64,000 nucleotides of DNA from Entophlyctis helioformis (Eukaryota; Chytridiomycota; Chytridiomycetes; Chytridiales; Chytriomycetaceae), in assembly GCA_025526915.1 (NCBI GenBank), contig JAHLKH010000005.1:1-64000 (forward strand). The letters are read 5' to 3'. Shown one piece after another: positions 42,301-54,042 of the stretch. Both the position numbers and the translations under genes were made by a program. Position 1 is the first letter of the stretch, and every line of letters starts with the position of its first letter. The notes below the pieces were generated by a model, which was not told the DNA's origin, did not search any database, and was given only the letters and a program-made list of their open reading frames with translations.

Positions 42301-43090
42301 TGGTGAATGCTCGCCTACCTCTGGCGCAGTCTGGTCGGTGATGGGAGTCATGTCGTCGAGCGCCTGCACAGCACGCTTGCTGAGCTTCTTCTTGCTGAGC
42401 TTGGGTGCAGCAGATCCAGCGAGCGCAGCAGCAGCAGCCAGCTTGATCTCTTCTTGTTCGCGATGCAGCCTTTGATATCGCCAAAGCCCGACAGCCAGCC
42501 AGCCAGCCAGCCAGTCAGTCAGTCAGTCAGGAACGGCAGACAGATCGACACAGGCGACTCACTTTGCCAAGTAGTGCTGCTTCGCCTCGTCGATCTTGAG
42601 GGCATGGCCCTTCCACTTTGTGCCGTTGTAGATGGACATGCCTGCATGACGGTCATGGCAGGGTCAGACCAACAGCCAGCCGCGCCGGGCCATGCAGCAA
42701 ACGGGCAACAGCACGGCACTTGCATTTCTTGAGCGACGCAGGCGTGGTCTCGAGCGTGACGTATGCGTAGCGAGTGCCGTCGGCAGCCTGCTTGTCCTGC
42801 AGCTCGACCTTGGCGACCTTGCCAAACGATGCAAAGCGGCCGGCGATGTCCTTGGTGCTGACATCACTGGCCAGGCCGCCGAGATACAGGCGCTTGTTGC
42901 ACACCACGGCGTCGTCTTCCTTCTGCTTGGCCAGCTGCTTCTCACGCTCGGCCTTTTTGCGGTCCTTCTCGGCCTGCTTGTCGGCGGCCTGCTTGTCGGC
43001 TGCCTGCTGCTGCTTCTGCGCATCGGCATCGCTGTGTTGCTGCTGGTGCCGATGGTGCTGGTGGCCGGCCGTTGCTGCTCCAGCTGCCAT
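39395..43090 (-). CDS. NOL8: NOL8-like nucleolar RRM protein
   Basis: NOL8 is a nucleolar protein with one N-terminal RRM, linked to rRNA processing. Exon 1 (42724-43090) has a basic charged start, then RNP2 KRLYLGGLAS and RNP1-like TRYAYVTLETTP. A GC-AG intron leads to MSIYNGTKWKGHALKIDEAK, finishing the RRM. Later exons carry KKLSKKRAVQALDD, KVRYNRMLPVLKIRHPIRGR and a SMFGDDDD acidic patch. A huge Ser/Asp block follows (about 40160-40975) with recurring PPPK(Q/K)VAK(T/K) spacers. The C-terminus has STSKFFFMHDG and WEKRREEMTDEFKRKHKTAS, as in NOL8. The Ser/Asp tracts are probably casein kinase 2 sites. Family call is by motif layout. Confidence 0.72.
42642..42723 (-). other. GC-AG intron in the NOL8-like gene
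   Basis: The donor is AAAT|GCAAGT, the textbook GC donor, and the acceptor is ATGCAG|GCATG. Only this pair keeps the RRM in frame (SLKKC-MSIYNG). Confidence 0.75.
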
Positions 43091-43551
43091 TTGGAATTCG
43101 AGAAAGAAAAATTCTTCGAGTCTTGGTGGCCGGTCTCTGATCGGCTGGCAAGCTGCGAATGAGGTGCTGGATCTGCACGCAAAGGTGAGAGGTGGCAGGT
43201 AGGACTGGGACCAAGTAGGCGCCGAGACTGCGATCGTTGGAAAGAGCCTTGCAATGTTGGCTATGGGCGATGTGGGAACTGTCGTGGCACGAGTGGCAAA
43301 CCAACGTTGGAGTGTTCAGAAGAGCCGCATTGAGGAAGAGACCATGATGTCCTGTCCCTGCATCCCACAGCTCCTGAGCCGGCCAAAGACTGCCCTGCGT
43401 GTCGCTCAGCCAGCCAGCCAGCCAGCCAGCCAGTGGAGCTGCTCGTGCGTCGCACTCAGATCCACAAATGCAAGCCAATTTTGTTGCCCGAACATCGAAC
43501 AAACATCAACCAAGCGACATCACCCAAACAACCAACACATCAACCAACATC
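43091..43551. other. Divergent intergenic region NOL8-like / NTPase gene
   Basis: 461 bp with a CCAG tandem tract (about 43408-43433). No conserved coding sequence was recognised. Confidence 0.45.
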
Positions 43552-46500
43552 ATGGACAAACGGAACAGCGAAGAGGAGGACAGAGGGCGGACAAGAGAGC
43601 CAAGGCGTCAGAAGAGCCGGACATGGTAAGATTACATAGTGCTGCTCAGCCTGTGCTCTACGCCAACGTCTTGCTGGCAAGCACTGCTGACGGCTGTTCC
43701 CACCGCCACAGTCATCGCCACAGTCTCAGGCTGCTGCGTTGCAGCTGCAAATCGATCGTATGAAAGCCGAGAATGAGCGTCATAAGGCCGAGCTCGCCGA
43801 AAGACGCAGAGACCAGGCCGAAAAGGCAGGAGCTCGCCGAAAAGGACAGGGAGATAGAGCGTCTCCAGGCGAAAGACGCAGCGACCAAGAGAGGCTTTGC
43901 AGACCTCGCATTCGAATACGTCGAGCAGCACCTCGCCTGGAACGGCTGCAGCTAGCTTAGTCAGAGCTGCGTTTTCGCAAACATTCGTCGATCCCAACGG
44001 CATCGTCAAGAGCCTCATCCGCCATATCGACTCTGTTGCCAAAGACTGGCCATGCACACAGAACTGGATCGCGCCGCTCATTGTTCTCGTGCAAGGCAGT
44101 GGCATGGGCAAGTCGCGGTCGATGCGCGAGGTTGCCAACAGCCGTTTCTCGGTCTATGTCTGTCTCCGAGGTGCTAGCGAGGTCGCATATCCACACCGCA
44201 GCTTCATCACAGACACTTTCCTTAGAACGCCCCCCGAGAACTTTACCTACTTCTGCGTCCAGTTTATCGCCGGCTGCATGTTCCATCTTCAAGAGGCGAT
44301 TCAGGAGAGCATCACCGAATGGATGCGATCGGACGGCAAGAGCAACCTCCTGACTCCAGAGTCGTTTATCAAGCCGCAGCTTATTGATGAGGGTGGCCAA
44401 CCGTTCTGGGAGACCATTTTGAAAGCGATTGCGAAGCTCGAAAACAAAGAGGCATTCAGCAATCTCCAGAAAGTCTCGCCCACAGGCTCTTTCCCGCCTG
44501 GAATCACACCAACAACGGATCAGCCGAAACCCGGCGAGTCTGGCGATGCCCGTAAGTGCATCTTTGGAGCTATCCTTGGTCGTGCTGCTCCTCATGAGCA
44601 TTGAATGCCAATGTCGGCCATCCATTCTAACACCACTTGCTTTGCTTTATTGTCTTTGAGATAGCATCGGTCACTGTTTCAAAGCGCAGGCAGCAAATCA
44701 CTGCATACTTCCATTTACGTGCAGACAAGCTCAAGGACGCAATTCAGTCGCTCAGCATCTGCCAGATAAGGACGGCACTTGATCGGGAGCAGTTTGACAT
44801 GGACAAGCTTCGCAGCATCCTCGATCAGTATCCCTACAAACGTCTGCTTTCTGTACTCGAGACACTTTGCAGTTCCAGCTTTGACAGCGTGTCTGAGCTG
44901 GGAAACATCACAGCACTGTGCGACGCACTCAAGAACAACGACATGGAGCAGCTCGCAGACGCACTCAAGAACAACAACATGGAGCAGCTCGCAGTTGCAC
45001 TCGAGTCATTTGCAAGTGCCTGCCAAGCCGCCATGATCTTCTCATTTGACGAGGTCGCTTCTCTTCTCGTCGACTGCGGATGCACAGAACCGTCTGTTTG
45101 CATTCACAAAACTGGGCGGCTCAATCAGTTGCGCGAGGTCCTCGGCTGCTTGCCCAAGACCACCAGCCACGCCATCGTCTCAGTTTGGGCCGACACAAGC
45201 ATGTCCATTGCCAAGATCGCCCCCATCGAAATACCGCGCGCCAACTCTTGCGCGGTGAGCCGCAACCCAGATCCCCACGCCGTTTAGCGGTGTCTTCTAC
45301 TGGGATGTCATTTCGGCACAGGATAGGTTCTGCATGGCACACCATGTAATCGATGATTGGGTTGGCCGTCATCTGTCACTCAGGGTCGAGACCTTGCAGA
45401 TGAGCAGTGACTTGCAGATGAAAATCTGGACGTCGCTGCTGCTGCTTGGTCGACCACTCTGGAGAACAGTTGAGCTTGGTCCGCCAGAGTATGGGTTCCC
45501 GATCTTGATCAACACTGCATTGCTCAAGATGTGCCATTCAACCGGTGATCCTTTTTCACTCTTGGATGGCACTGGAGCAGCAGGATCAAGGCATGCATAC
45601 CTGGCAATGGCCAATGCTCGCCTGTGTCTCAAGACGGTGGGCAGCTTTGAGCTGACATCGACGATGACGGCCAAGTACATGGCTGTCTGCACGAGCATCA
45701 GCCCATCACGTGATGCGATGGAGATCAGCTACTTGTCTGATCCCATCTTTGCAGAGGCTGGTGCTTCAGCCATGAACGGATTTCGATGGCTGATGCTCGT
45801 CAGACACCTGTGTACTGCCGTTCAAAATGGCTCCATGAGTGGTGGTGATCGCGGCGAGCTTGTTGCCCGCATCTTGCTGCTGATGGCCATGGATAGTTCC
45901 AGAAGCAGTCCAGGTGTCTGCAAGCGGACCATGCCTGTTACTGTCAAGGCATTTCTGGGATATCTCTTTGGTCCAAAAGCCGTGTCTGCAATGCTGGATG
46001 GCTCTCGCGCACATCTGGAAGGTGATGGCGTCAGGACAACAGGTACCATCGCATGCTCATGCTTCACTTGCAGCCACAGTTTGCACTGCTGACACTCTCT
46101 ACTTCTTGACAGCTCAAACCAGCATCACTGCGACATCGAAAGCACTTCATGACACGCTGCTTAACGGGATTGTGTTCTTCAACCACTTTGCATACACCGC
46201 CGATGGCAACTTTGATGGGATCCTTGAGCAGGCGTTTTCGCGATGTGCAGCCATCTTTTGTCGCGCGAACCAGGCGGTTGTCGATCTCATTATCCCAGTG
46301 TATCTCACTGGTGCCAAGCGGTTCACTGCGATCCTGATTCAAGTCAAGAACCAACAGAAGCCGTGCACGCCGAGTGACGCCGCTGACATCACACCAATCA
46401 AGGCGAAGCTGAACATCTCAAAGCCTGGTGAAGAAGACCTGCCTTACCTCAACATCTTCATGAGCTTTGGCCAAAAACCCAAGCTGGAGGTTTGCAAGAA

Positions 46501-46899
46501 CCCGCGCGAGCCAATGGTAGGTGGCATATCCTGGATCTGCTGCTCATAGTGACATTGCAGGATGTGCGTGTATGGCTGACTGGGCATTTGAACCCGGCGC
46601 ATCGCTCTTGTCATGCAGCAACTACCAATCTTTGCAGGTGGACTCCAAGACGTTTACCATTATCTGCTCGGACATCACGAGCTCAAGGAGGCATTGAAGT
46701 TAATGCTGGACGATCCAAAGTACCGCACCCAACAGTTAATGTTGCGCCAGGGCAGTCTTCACGTGAGTGTCAGTCATGCAATGATATGATATTGCAGATC
46801 TGGATACATGCTGATCGTTCTCGTTTGGCACAGGCTGGGAAAGTGTTTGGACCAGTCGCACCAACAACAACAGCCGACACCGACCCTGAAAGCAGTTGA
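43552..46899 (+). pseudogene. P-loop NTPase with putative PD-(D/E)XK nuclease domain, reading frame broken
   Basis: The start MDKRNSEEED (43552) splices at TG|GTAAGA into a coiled coil (RMKAENERHKAELAE, EKDREIERLQAK). An NTPase follows with Walker A LVQGSGMGKSRS (about 44090) and LRGASEVAYP. Exons continue over about 2.8 kb (introns near 44552-44665 and 46043-46110). Near the end, VVDLIIPVYL then FTAILIQVKNQ resembles the D...QxK motif of Mrr-like restriction-type nucleases. The layout matches NTPase-nuclease proteins linked to Crinkler-type effectors and transposon-derived families (inference). The frame slips at least three times, near 43825 (AAAA), 43950 and 45275 (CCCC). The 3' end, placed here at the TGA at 46897-46899, is uncertain. 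It is either a decaying gene or one with homopolymer errors. Confidence 0.55.
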
Positions 46900-47064
46900 G
46901 CTTCTCAAGCAACACTTGCAATGAACCCTTTGCACTTTTGCAACTCTTGGCATCGACTTTGCAGGCAGCGGTGGCCGGCACGCTATGCAGGCTGCCACCA
47001 AGATCTAGACGCGATGATACCCGCCTGTCGTCAAGAACCGGGCACGATTTTCTTCTTGTCCATC
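46900..47064. other. Tandem spacer between NTPase gene and F-box/LRR gene
   Basis: 165 bp; presumed promoter of the F-box gene, with no recognised motif. Confidence 0.4.
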
Positions 47065-48081
47065 ATGTCGAATTTGAATGCCCTGCCGCAAGAGCTGCTG
47101 CTGCTCATCTCCAACTGCCTCGAGCCGGCCGAGCTCGCAGCCGTGTGCCGCACATGCATACGCTGGCGCGCACTCGCACTTCCGCTGCTGTACAACGAGC
47201 CCGTGCTTGACCGCTGGTCAACGTTTGCAAAGTTTGAGGCGGCCGTTCTGGCCTCTGCGGCGCTCGGCAGCCTCGTGCGTCATCTGGACCTATGCAGTGT
47301 GCCGCATCGTTGGGACAAGCTGAGCCAGGCCCGCGCCGACTCGCTCATCCGTGCCTGCCCCAACCTGTGAGTTGTGCCTGCTGCGCTCGTTCGTCCGCCT
47401 GCGATCTGGATGGGTATCCTCCCATGCCTGCCATGCTCGCCATCCACGCCGTGACTCATTTCAACACCGCTGGCCTGCCGCAACAGGCTCTCGATCGATC
47501 TCGAGCTGTGTTCTTCCGTCGGCAACAGCACGCCCACCACCATCGCTGCCTCGTGCAAACGCATCCAGTCAGTTACCCTTACACAGTGTGCCAAGATCAC
47601 CGACGCAGGCATCGTTGCTCTCGGCGCATGTCCCGAGCTGCGTTTCCTCGATGCCTCGCGTCTCCCTCGCGTCACCGACCTCTCTATCGTCCATCTCTGC
47701 ACCGTCGCCCCGCGTCTCGAGTCGCTCAACATCGCTGCAACCCGCGTCACTGACAAGGCCGTCCGTCTCGCCTTCCAGAAACTGCTCAAGCTCAAGTACG
47801 TGGACTTGTCGGCCTGCTACAACATCGAGGATGTGGATGCGCTCGTTGCCAGTGCGCCTGAAGGCGTCGAGACCGTCACGGATAGTTTGGAGCCGGGTGC
47901 TGCCGAGTGGATCGGCGAAGACGAGGCAGATGCGCTGGCCGAGCAGGGGTTGGAGGCTTTTGGACCCGACGGCCAGCTGTGGTCCGTGGCTGCTGCGTCG
48001 GCGTCCAATGGCGACACCTTCCCTATCAGCGACTATCTTCTCGAGTTTGGGTCCAACGGATCTCCCTCCTCCACTGACTGA
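47065..48081 (+). CDS. F-box and leucine-rich repeat protein
   Basis: It probably acts as a substrate adaptor of an SCF ubiquitin ligase. Exon 1 (47065-about 47368) starts NALPQELLLLISNCLEPAEL, a clear F-box, with VCRTCIRWRALALPLLYNEP after it. The intron (GTGAGT donor, CAACAG acceptor at 47487) joins NL to SIDLELCSSV. LRR units of the AMN1/GRR1 cysteine-containing type follow: IQSVTLTQCAKITDAGIVAL, ELRFLDASRLPRVTDLSIVH, LESLNIAATRVTDKAV and LKYVDLSACYNIEDVDAL. The C-terminal 80 residues are acidic. It is smaller than GRR1, with about five repeats. The stop lies 76 bp from the stop of the convergent vezatin-like gene. Confidence 0.8.
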
Positions 48082-48157
48082 TCGATCGCCGACAGTCATC
48101 GTTTGTTTCTTCTTATATTTGTACAGTATTGCATGCAGATAATGAAGACTCCCTGGT

Positions 48158-50276
48158 TCATCCATCAACTGGCTCTGCTTCTTGTGCTGGCTGCTCGGCC
48201 AGGATAGATACAGGCTCGGCTGATGCCGCTGCAGACATCAGCCTGTCCTTATGGCTCTTGCGCACAGCCAGCACTTTGGACAGCTCGGCAACCACTTCTA
48301 AACGCGACACTTGCGTCACGCGTCGTTTGTGCGTCTCGGCCCGTTGCACTTTTTGCAGCGCAATGCGCTCCATGCGCGTCAGTTTGGTTGCTGCACGTCC
48401 GTCTCTTGAGCCATCCTCTTGGCCTGCTTCAGCAGACTCAAAGACATCCTCCGCTGCTGTCGTAAGCTGGTGCAGATCGTCTGCCATTTCGAGCAGTAAG
48501 CCTGGGACAGCTTCGTTGTCTGCACAATCGTCTGTCTCGCGAAGTTCTGCTGCCGGTGTTCCAGACACGCTTGAGCTGCCTGGCTGCATGTCGGCTGGTT
48601 GTGCTGGTCGTTGCTGCATGACTGTTTCCCGTGCTCGGTGGCAGTCTGACGCGAGCTGGGCAAACTCTTGTTCCAGAGTATCGAGCACATGTGCAATCTC
48701 GTTCGTCCCTTGCTGCGCTTCGCTCTCCAGATCTGCGCACCAATCACTCGTCAATATCGCTCAAGACTGGCATCAGATCCAAACCGGCTTTCGATGTGAA
48801 TACCTTCGAGCCGTGAATCAAGTACGGAGAGCTTTGCTGCCATCTCGCGCACAGCCAACCGAGCTTGGGATTGCGATCCATTGCTGCTGTTACTGCTGCT
48901 TAGTATCCTAGTTGATTGAGACAGCAACTGGGGATCTGCGCATGGTTCCAGCAAGGCACTGGTCAATAGCCATCCAGACACAACAGTCAGTGAACGCATT
49001 CAACCAACCAATCCGCTTTGCATCTCCTGCATTGCTCATGGCGTGTGCTGCCTGCAATCCTGACAGATACTCGGACAGCTGAACCCGCATACTGTCCAAC
49101 ACGCCCGAAAGGTCGCCTTTCTTTGCACGCTGGAGCAGCCTGTCCTTTTGGCATTGCCCAAGCCACGACTCAAAGACAGCAATGCGCAGCTCAAGCACCT
49201 GGTTGAGCGACGCTTTGAGCCCAAGCAGCGACAGTGGTTCAAGGACGTCGCCGCAGTCACAGCAGGGATCTGGCAGGCTCTCGAGGTTGAGATCCAGAAA
49301 CGACGCGAGGATTCTCCGTTCGTGCTGGATCGCCTGCCACAATGCCTGCCGAGTATGCATAGCATAGCGTGTTCTTGCGGCATGCTCGATCCGAGCAATG
49401 GATGCCGACGGTACCGCACTGCATGCAGCAAAGTAAGCACGCAGAACACACTCGCAGGATATCCACATGAGAGCAAGCGCACAGTCTGTATCCGCGTGCA
49501 ACCATCTCGACCTCGTGAATTGACTGCAACCGTGCGTGAAACGCTTTGCTGTATCCCTCCATCTCGGCCAGGATGCTGTACAGCACCGCCAAGATCTGCC
49601 GCTGCGTCTTGCGCTGACTGTGCTGCCTCTGTTTCAAGCAGCCTGTCAGATCTGACCGCACTGGATCAAACAGCCACCAGCCACTTGCCATGTCGGATCG
49701 AAGTTGGACGGCTGCAGCCCCAAGCAGCGACAAGGCCCCTGCAGCAGCGATCGTCCATCCGGTCCATCCCGACCGTGTCGATGAAGCAGCAAAGCCTGCA
49801 GCCACAAGCGCAGCAGCCGCAGACACAACCGCCGAGCCAGAGATCCCAAACGCAGAGAGCGGATGCTGAGCAGTGGCATGCTCGTGGACCGGCGCCTGCC
49901 CAGAGCGGTGGCCGTGCAGCACATGCAGCTGCCGCAGAACAAGCGTCTGTATGAAGACCGCTGCCTGCTCTGCAAACGCTTCCAATGCACAAGTCTTGTT
50001 GCTGGGCTCGTGGCGTGCTGGCTGCGGCTGCTCGTGCTGCTCATATACGTCTGCATCTACGTCTGCGTCTGCGTCGACGGCACACGGCAGGTCGTCGTCA
50101 TGGCCAGCGTCTGTTGCACACGGGCGGTCAGCAGTGCATCTTCTCGCAGGCCAGCACGGCAGCGCACCTTGCAGAAAGGCTGCCAGCGGCGTGCCTGCAA
50201 ACACGAGCTCCTCGCCCGCCATCGCAGTCTCACTTGCCATCGCAGGCACACTCGGGCGAATCAACCCTCTTGCCAT
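48158..50276 (-). CDS. Vezatin/Inp2-like myosin-binding membrane protein
   Basis: Proteins with this domain link myosins to membranes (Inp2 on peroxisomes, vezatin at adherens junctions). Exon 1 from ATG 50276 has an acidic Asp/Ala tract, then a hydrophobic hairpin (GISGSAVVSAAAALVAAGF and WTIAAAGALSLLGAAAVQL). The family block ARLQSIHEVEMVARGYRL splices (donor GTGCGC, acceptor at about 49433) to AVPSASIARIEHAAR, equivalent to PLPPxSRIE in vezatins. Further helices include LWQAIQHERRILASFLDLNL. The last exon (48158-48754) is predicted coiled coil ending AQEAEPVDG. An intron near 48740-48910 has uncertain borders. The organelle cannot be told from sequence. Confidence 0.65.
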
Positions 50277-50281
50277 CACGT

Positions 50282-50311
50282 CACGTGTCTAGTCACGTGT
50301 CTGTCCACGTG
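50282..50311. promoter_or_regulatory. Three CACGTG E-boxes at exact 12-bp spacing
   Basis: Palindromic CACGTG lies at 50282-50287, 50294-50299 and 50306-50311, just upstream of the vezatin-like start and about 230 bp upstream of PGM3. CACGTG is the site of bHLH factors such as Cbf1 and Pho4. Either gene could be the target. Confidence 0.65.
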
Positions 50312-50543
50312 ATCTGGGTTCGACGCCGTGATTTCCGCCGTCAAAAACTGCACCGTGGATCCTCCCATTTGACGAAACGAGTCACACTTCCATCAAGGTG
50401 GCTGGTGCACATTGCATGCCGTCGTGCACTCGCCGTCCATCCATGCATCCATCCATGCTGGCTGCTGACTGTCAGGCGATGGCTCTGCATGGCTCTGCGT
50501 GGCTCGCTGGCCATTGAACCGCGGACAGCCAACGATCAGACTC

Positions 50544-52910
50544 ATGGATGCTGCCGCCATCGTATCTGGTGCCGCAAAACACCCACGCCCCGACCACCAC
50601 TACACCTACGGCACGGCCGGCTTCCGCATGAAGTGCGTCTCGCTGCTCCTGCTCCTTCTCCTTCTCCTTGTCCTTCTCCTGCCGCACGTCCTCGTCCTGA
50701 CTAACTCTCTGCGGGCGGCACGGCCACTCGCCTGCTTCTCCGCTCCAGGGCGACTCTGCTCGACTCGGTCATGTTCCGAGTCGGCCTGCTCGCCGTCCTC
50801 CGCTCAAAGAGCCACCTGGGCAAGACCATCGGCGTCATGGTCACTGCCTCGCACAACGCTGAGCCTGTGGGTGCCCTCGCACGCTTGCACGCTCGCACGC
50901 TCGCACGTCCATCGCATGGATGTGTTCTCATGCGCATTGTCCGCCCGTTCCTTTGTCTGTTCCTTCGCTTGCCGGCTCGTTCCCTCCAACCGGCCCTTGA
51001 CAGGACAACGGCGTCAAGCTTGTCGAGCCGCTCGGCGAGATGCTCGACCAGGCCTGGGAAGAGTACGCCATGGATCTCGCCAACGCAGCCACTGGCGAAG
51101 CGCTGGTCGCGTCCGTGCTCAAGATCGTCAGCGTCCAGAAGATCGATCTCGACAGCAGCGCCTCGGTCGTCGTGGCTCGCGACACCAGACCCTCTGGCCC
51201 TGACCTCGTGGCCTCGCTCATCGACGGCGTCAGGTCCATGGCCGGACAGATCACCGACTACGGCGTCATGTCCACGCCGCTCCTCCACTACGTCACCCGC
51301 TGCCTCAACACCGCCGGCACCCCAGACTCGTACGGCGAGCCGACTGCCGAGGGCTACTACTCCAAGCTCTCGGATGCCTTCAAGCGCATTACTGTACGCC
51401 TCTGATGCGCTTCGAAGCGATTCGCCGTGTGCATCGCCCGTGCACTAACTCGGCCATGCCAACCGGCAGAAGGGCAAAGGCCGTCTCTCTGCCCTCCATG
51501 TCGATGCTGCAAACGGCGTCGGTGCCCCATGCCTCCGCACTCTGATTGAGGCGATTGGCCATGAGCACCTGGAGGTCAAGGTCGCCAACGATGATATTGA
51601 GACGCGCGGCAAGCTCAACCACAATGTACGAATGCCAATGCCTTTGGATGCTGGCCACACCAACAGTGCACGGCTGGCTAACATCTTGCCGCCGGTGCAG
51701 TGTGGTGCAGACTACGTCAAGCTTTACCAGAAGGCTCCCGAAGGCTCCACGCTTGTGCCTGGCGAGCGCTGGTGCTCTCTTGACGGAGATGCCGATCGCA
51801 TCGTGTTCTACTACGCTGATGCTGGTAAGCCGACTCCAACAGTCAAACAGTCGGTAGGAAGGCTCATCCAATGCGATCCACTACAGCTTGCCAGTTCAAG
51901 CTTCTGGACGGCGACAAGATTGCCACGCTTGCCGCCGGCTTCATCATGTCGCTCATTCGCGATGCCAAGATCACGCATGTCGACGGCTCGGCTCTCAGAG
52001 TCGGTCTTGTCCAGACTGCGTACGCCAACGGCAGCTCGACCGCCTACGTTCGCGATGTGATGGTATGTTGCACTGGCCAACATTATCAGCCAATCGGCAC
52101 GCACCAGCATCTCACTCACCTCGTGTGCAATCAGCAAGTGCCTGTTGTGTTCACTCCGACGGGTGTCAAGCATCTGCACCACGAAGCCGAGCACTTTGAT
52201 GTCGGTGTCTACTTTGAGGCCAACGGCCACGGCACTGTTCTCTTCAGCAAGAAGGCAACCACTGCCTTCCATGCCGCGACTGGGTATGATGGTCATCGCT
52301 CAAAGAGTGTTGTGCTGTCCTGAGGGCATTGATCGCTGACACTCGATGCTCGCTCGCACAGCAAAACCGACGTCGAGACCAAGGCGATCGAGTCCCTGCG
52401 CGCGCTTGCCGACCTGATCAACCAGACCGTCGGCGATGCTCTGTCGGACATGCTCATGGTTGAGGCCATCCTCGTCAACATGTCGCAGTCGTTTGCTGAC
52501 TGGGATGGCGCTTACACTGACTTGCCCAGCCGTCAGGAAAAGGTCAAGGTAGGCACTGGCGGCGTCTCTTCCTCTCACTGAGATACAACGAGTCGCTAAC
52601 GCATCAATGCACTCAGGTCCAAAATCGCGCTGCCTTTGTGCCCATCAAGGCCGACACCGAGCTCAGCCACCCAGAAGGCCTCCAGGGCAAGATCAACCAG
52701 CAGGTCGCCAAATACAAGAACGGTCGCTGCTTTGTGAGACCCAGTGGCACTGAGGACATTGTCCGTGTCTATGCTGAGGCTGCCACGCGCGAGGAGACCG
52801 ATGCCCTTGCATTCACGGTCTGCGGGATCGTCTTTGATGGCTATGGCGGCGTGGGCGACCGTCCTGCCTCCTACAAGCGTGTTGATGCCAGCGGCAATGT
52901 CTGCGCTTGA
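50544..52910 (+). CDS. PGM3: Phosphoacetylglucosamine mutase
   Basis: It converts GlcNAc-6-phosphate to GlcNAc-1-phosphate for UDP-GlcNAc, chitin and glycan synthesis (yeast PCM1). Exon 1 reads [11 protein letters not shown]. Next comes the catalytic phosphoserine loop GVMVTASHN, then after an intron [14 protein letters not shown]. Later pieces are [11 protein letters not shown], the metal loop [60 protein letters not shown], and the phosphate-binding [18 protein letters not shown]. About ten exons; stop at 52908-52910. From 52789 to the end the gene lies inside the right inverted-repeat arm, so its last 39 codons recur at 13191-13311. Confidence 0.93.
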
Positions 52911-53232
52911 TCTTCATGCATTGATATCTCTCGAATGAACCATATGGAGCATGCGCTTGTCCGTTGCATCTCCCTGGCTGGTTTGGACCCTGCCGCCATT
53001 GTCCGTCTGATGCTTTGTTTGTCAACACTTGCAATCTGGCCAAGATCCCTGCTGGCATTGTCTGGCTGCATCCATTCTTGTCTGCACTGTTGCCAGCCAA
53101 CTCGATCAATCGCCAAGCTGCACACTGCAGCATCTGCGCATCCCGTCTTGGCCGTCGCTCGCTCACAGCAGACTCGAGCTCGTCCCGCCCCTCGCCTTGA
53201 TCGTCTCTCGCCTTGATCGTCACTCGCCAGAC
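52911..53232 (+). other. Spacer between PGM3 and membrane gene B (right arm)
   Basis: 322 bp, nearly identical to 12869-13190 in the left arm. Presumed PGM3 3' end and promoter of member B. Confidence 0.4.
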
Positions 53233-54042
53233 ATGGCACAGCTCATCGACTGTGCATCTCGCACAGCATACACGTGGCTGCGTCCACACCAGCAACTCCT
53301 CTTTGCCACCATCGTCTCGGTGCACACTGCAAACACAATCGCGCTCGCCATCGGCATCGTCCAGCTGGCGCTGCTGTCCATCATTGCCACCTACATCGCA
53401 TTCTGGCACTTTACCAACCTCTCGCACATCAGCTACGGCACGCCACAGGCCGGTCTGTCCGTCGTCGTGTACATGACACCCGGCACACTCTTGCTGGCGA
53501 CCCTGTTTGCCTTTTCAGCATGGCCGCTTGCGCTTGTGCTGGCATGCACGAGCCTGGCCCGTGGCGCACGCCGCACAGGCCAGTGGGCACACGCACCGCC
53601 GTACTACACCGAGATCTCGTGGCTGCAGACGGTCGTGCTGTGCGATGTCATGAACTGGTTCACAAGCCACGAGACGCGTGCGGCGACGGCTGCGCTGATG
53701 CACACGCACGACGGCAGGCTGCCTGTCGAGCTGGTGCGCATGGTCATGGACACGGCGGCGTCCCTCACGCTTGCTGGCCAGCTGGCGTTTGTCGAGGCGA
53801 CCCTCGTGCGGTCGGTGCGCGAGATGGCGGCCATGGACTGCAAGCGGTGGATGGGGAACATGACGCTGCTCACACGGTTCCATCCGCGGCGCAGGGACGA
53901 GGACTTTGTGGTGTTTGTGTACTATGACGAGGGACGCGAGGATGTGTGGCTGGCGGTGTTCAGCAAGGATCTGTGGCTGCTGTCTGCGTTTCTTGTGACG
54001 TATGTCGGATGTGTGACGCTGGCGTGCATTGCCAAAATGTAG
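53233..54042 (+). CDS. Multi-pass membrane protein, family member B (right copy)
   Basis: The same length (269 residues) as the left copy with one amino-acid change (Ile for Thr after IIATY). Uninterrupted frame with intact hydrophobic segments at the N-terminal third and the C-terminus, so it may be functional. It lies 323 bp downstream of PGM3 in the same direction. See the left copy at 12059-12868 for the family description. Confidence 0.72.
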   Translation: MAQLIDCASRTAYTWLRPHQQLLFATIVSVHTANTIALAIGIVQLALLSIIATYIAFWHFTNLSHISYGTPQAGLSVVVYMTPGTLLLATLFAFSAWPLALVLACTSLARGARRTGQWAHAPPYYTEISWLQTVVLCDVMNWFTSHETRAATAALMHTHDGRLPVELVRMVMDTAASLTLAGQLAFVEATLVRSVREMAAMDCKRWMGNMTLLTRFHPRRRDEDFVVFVYYDEGREDVWLAVFSKDLWLLSAFLVTYVGCVTLACIAKM

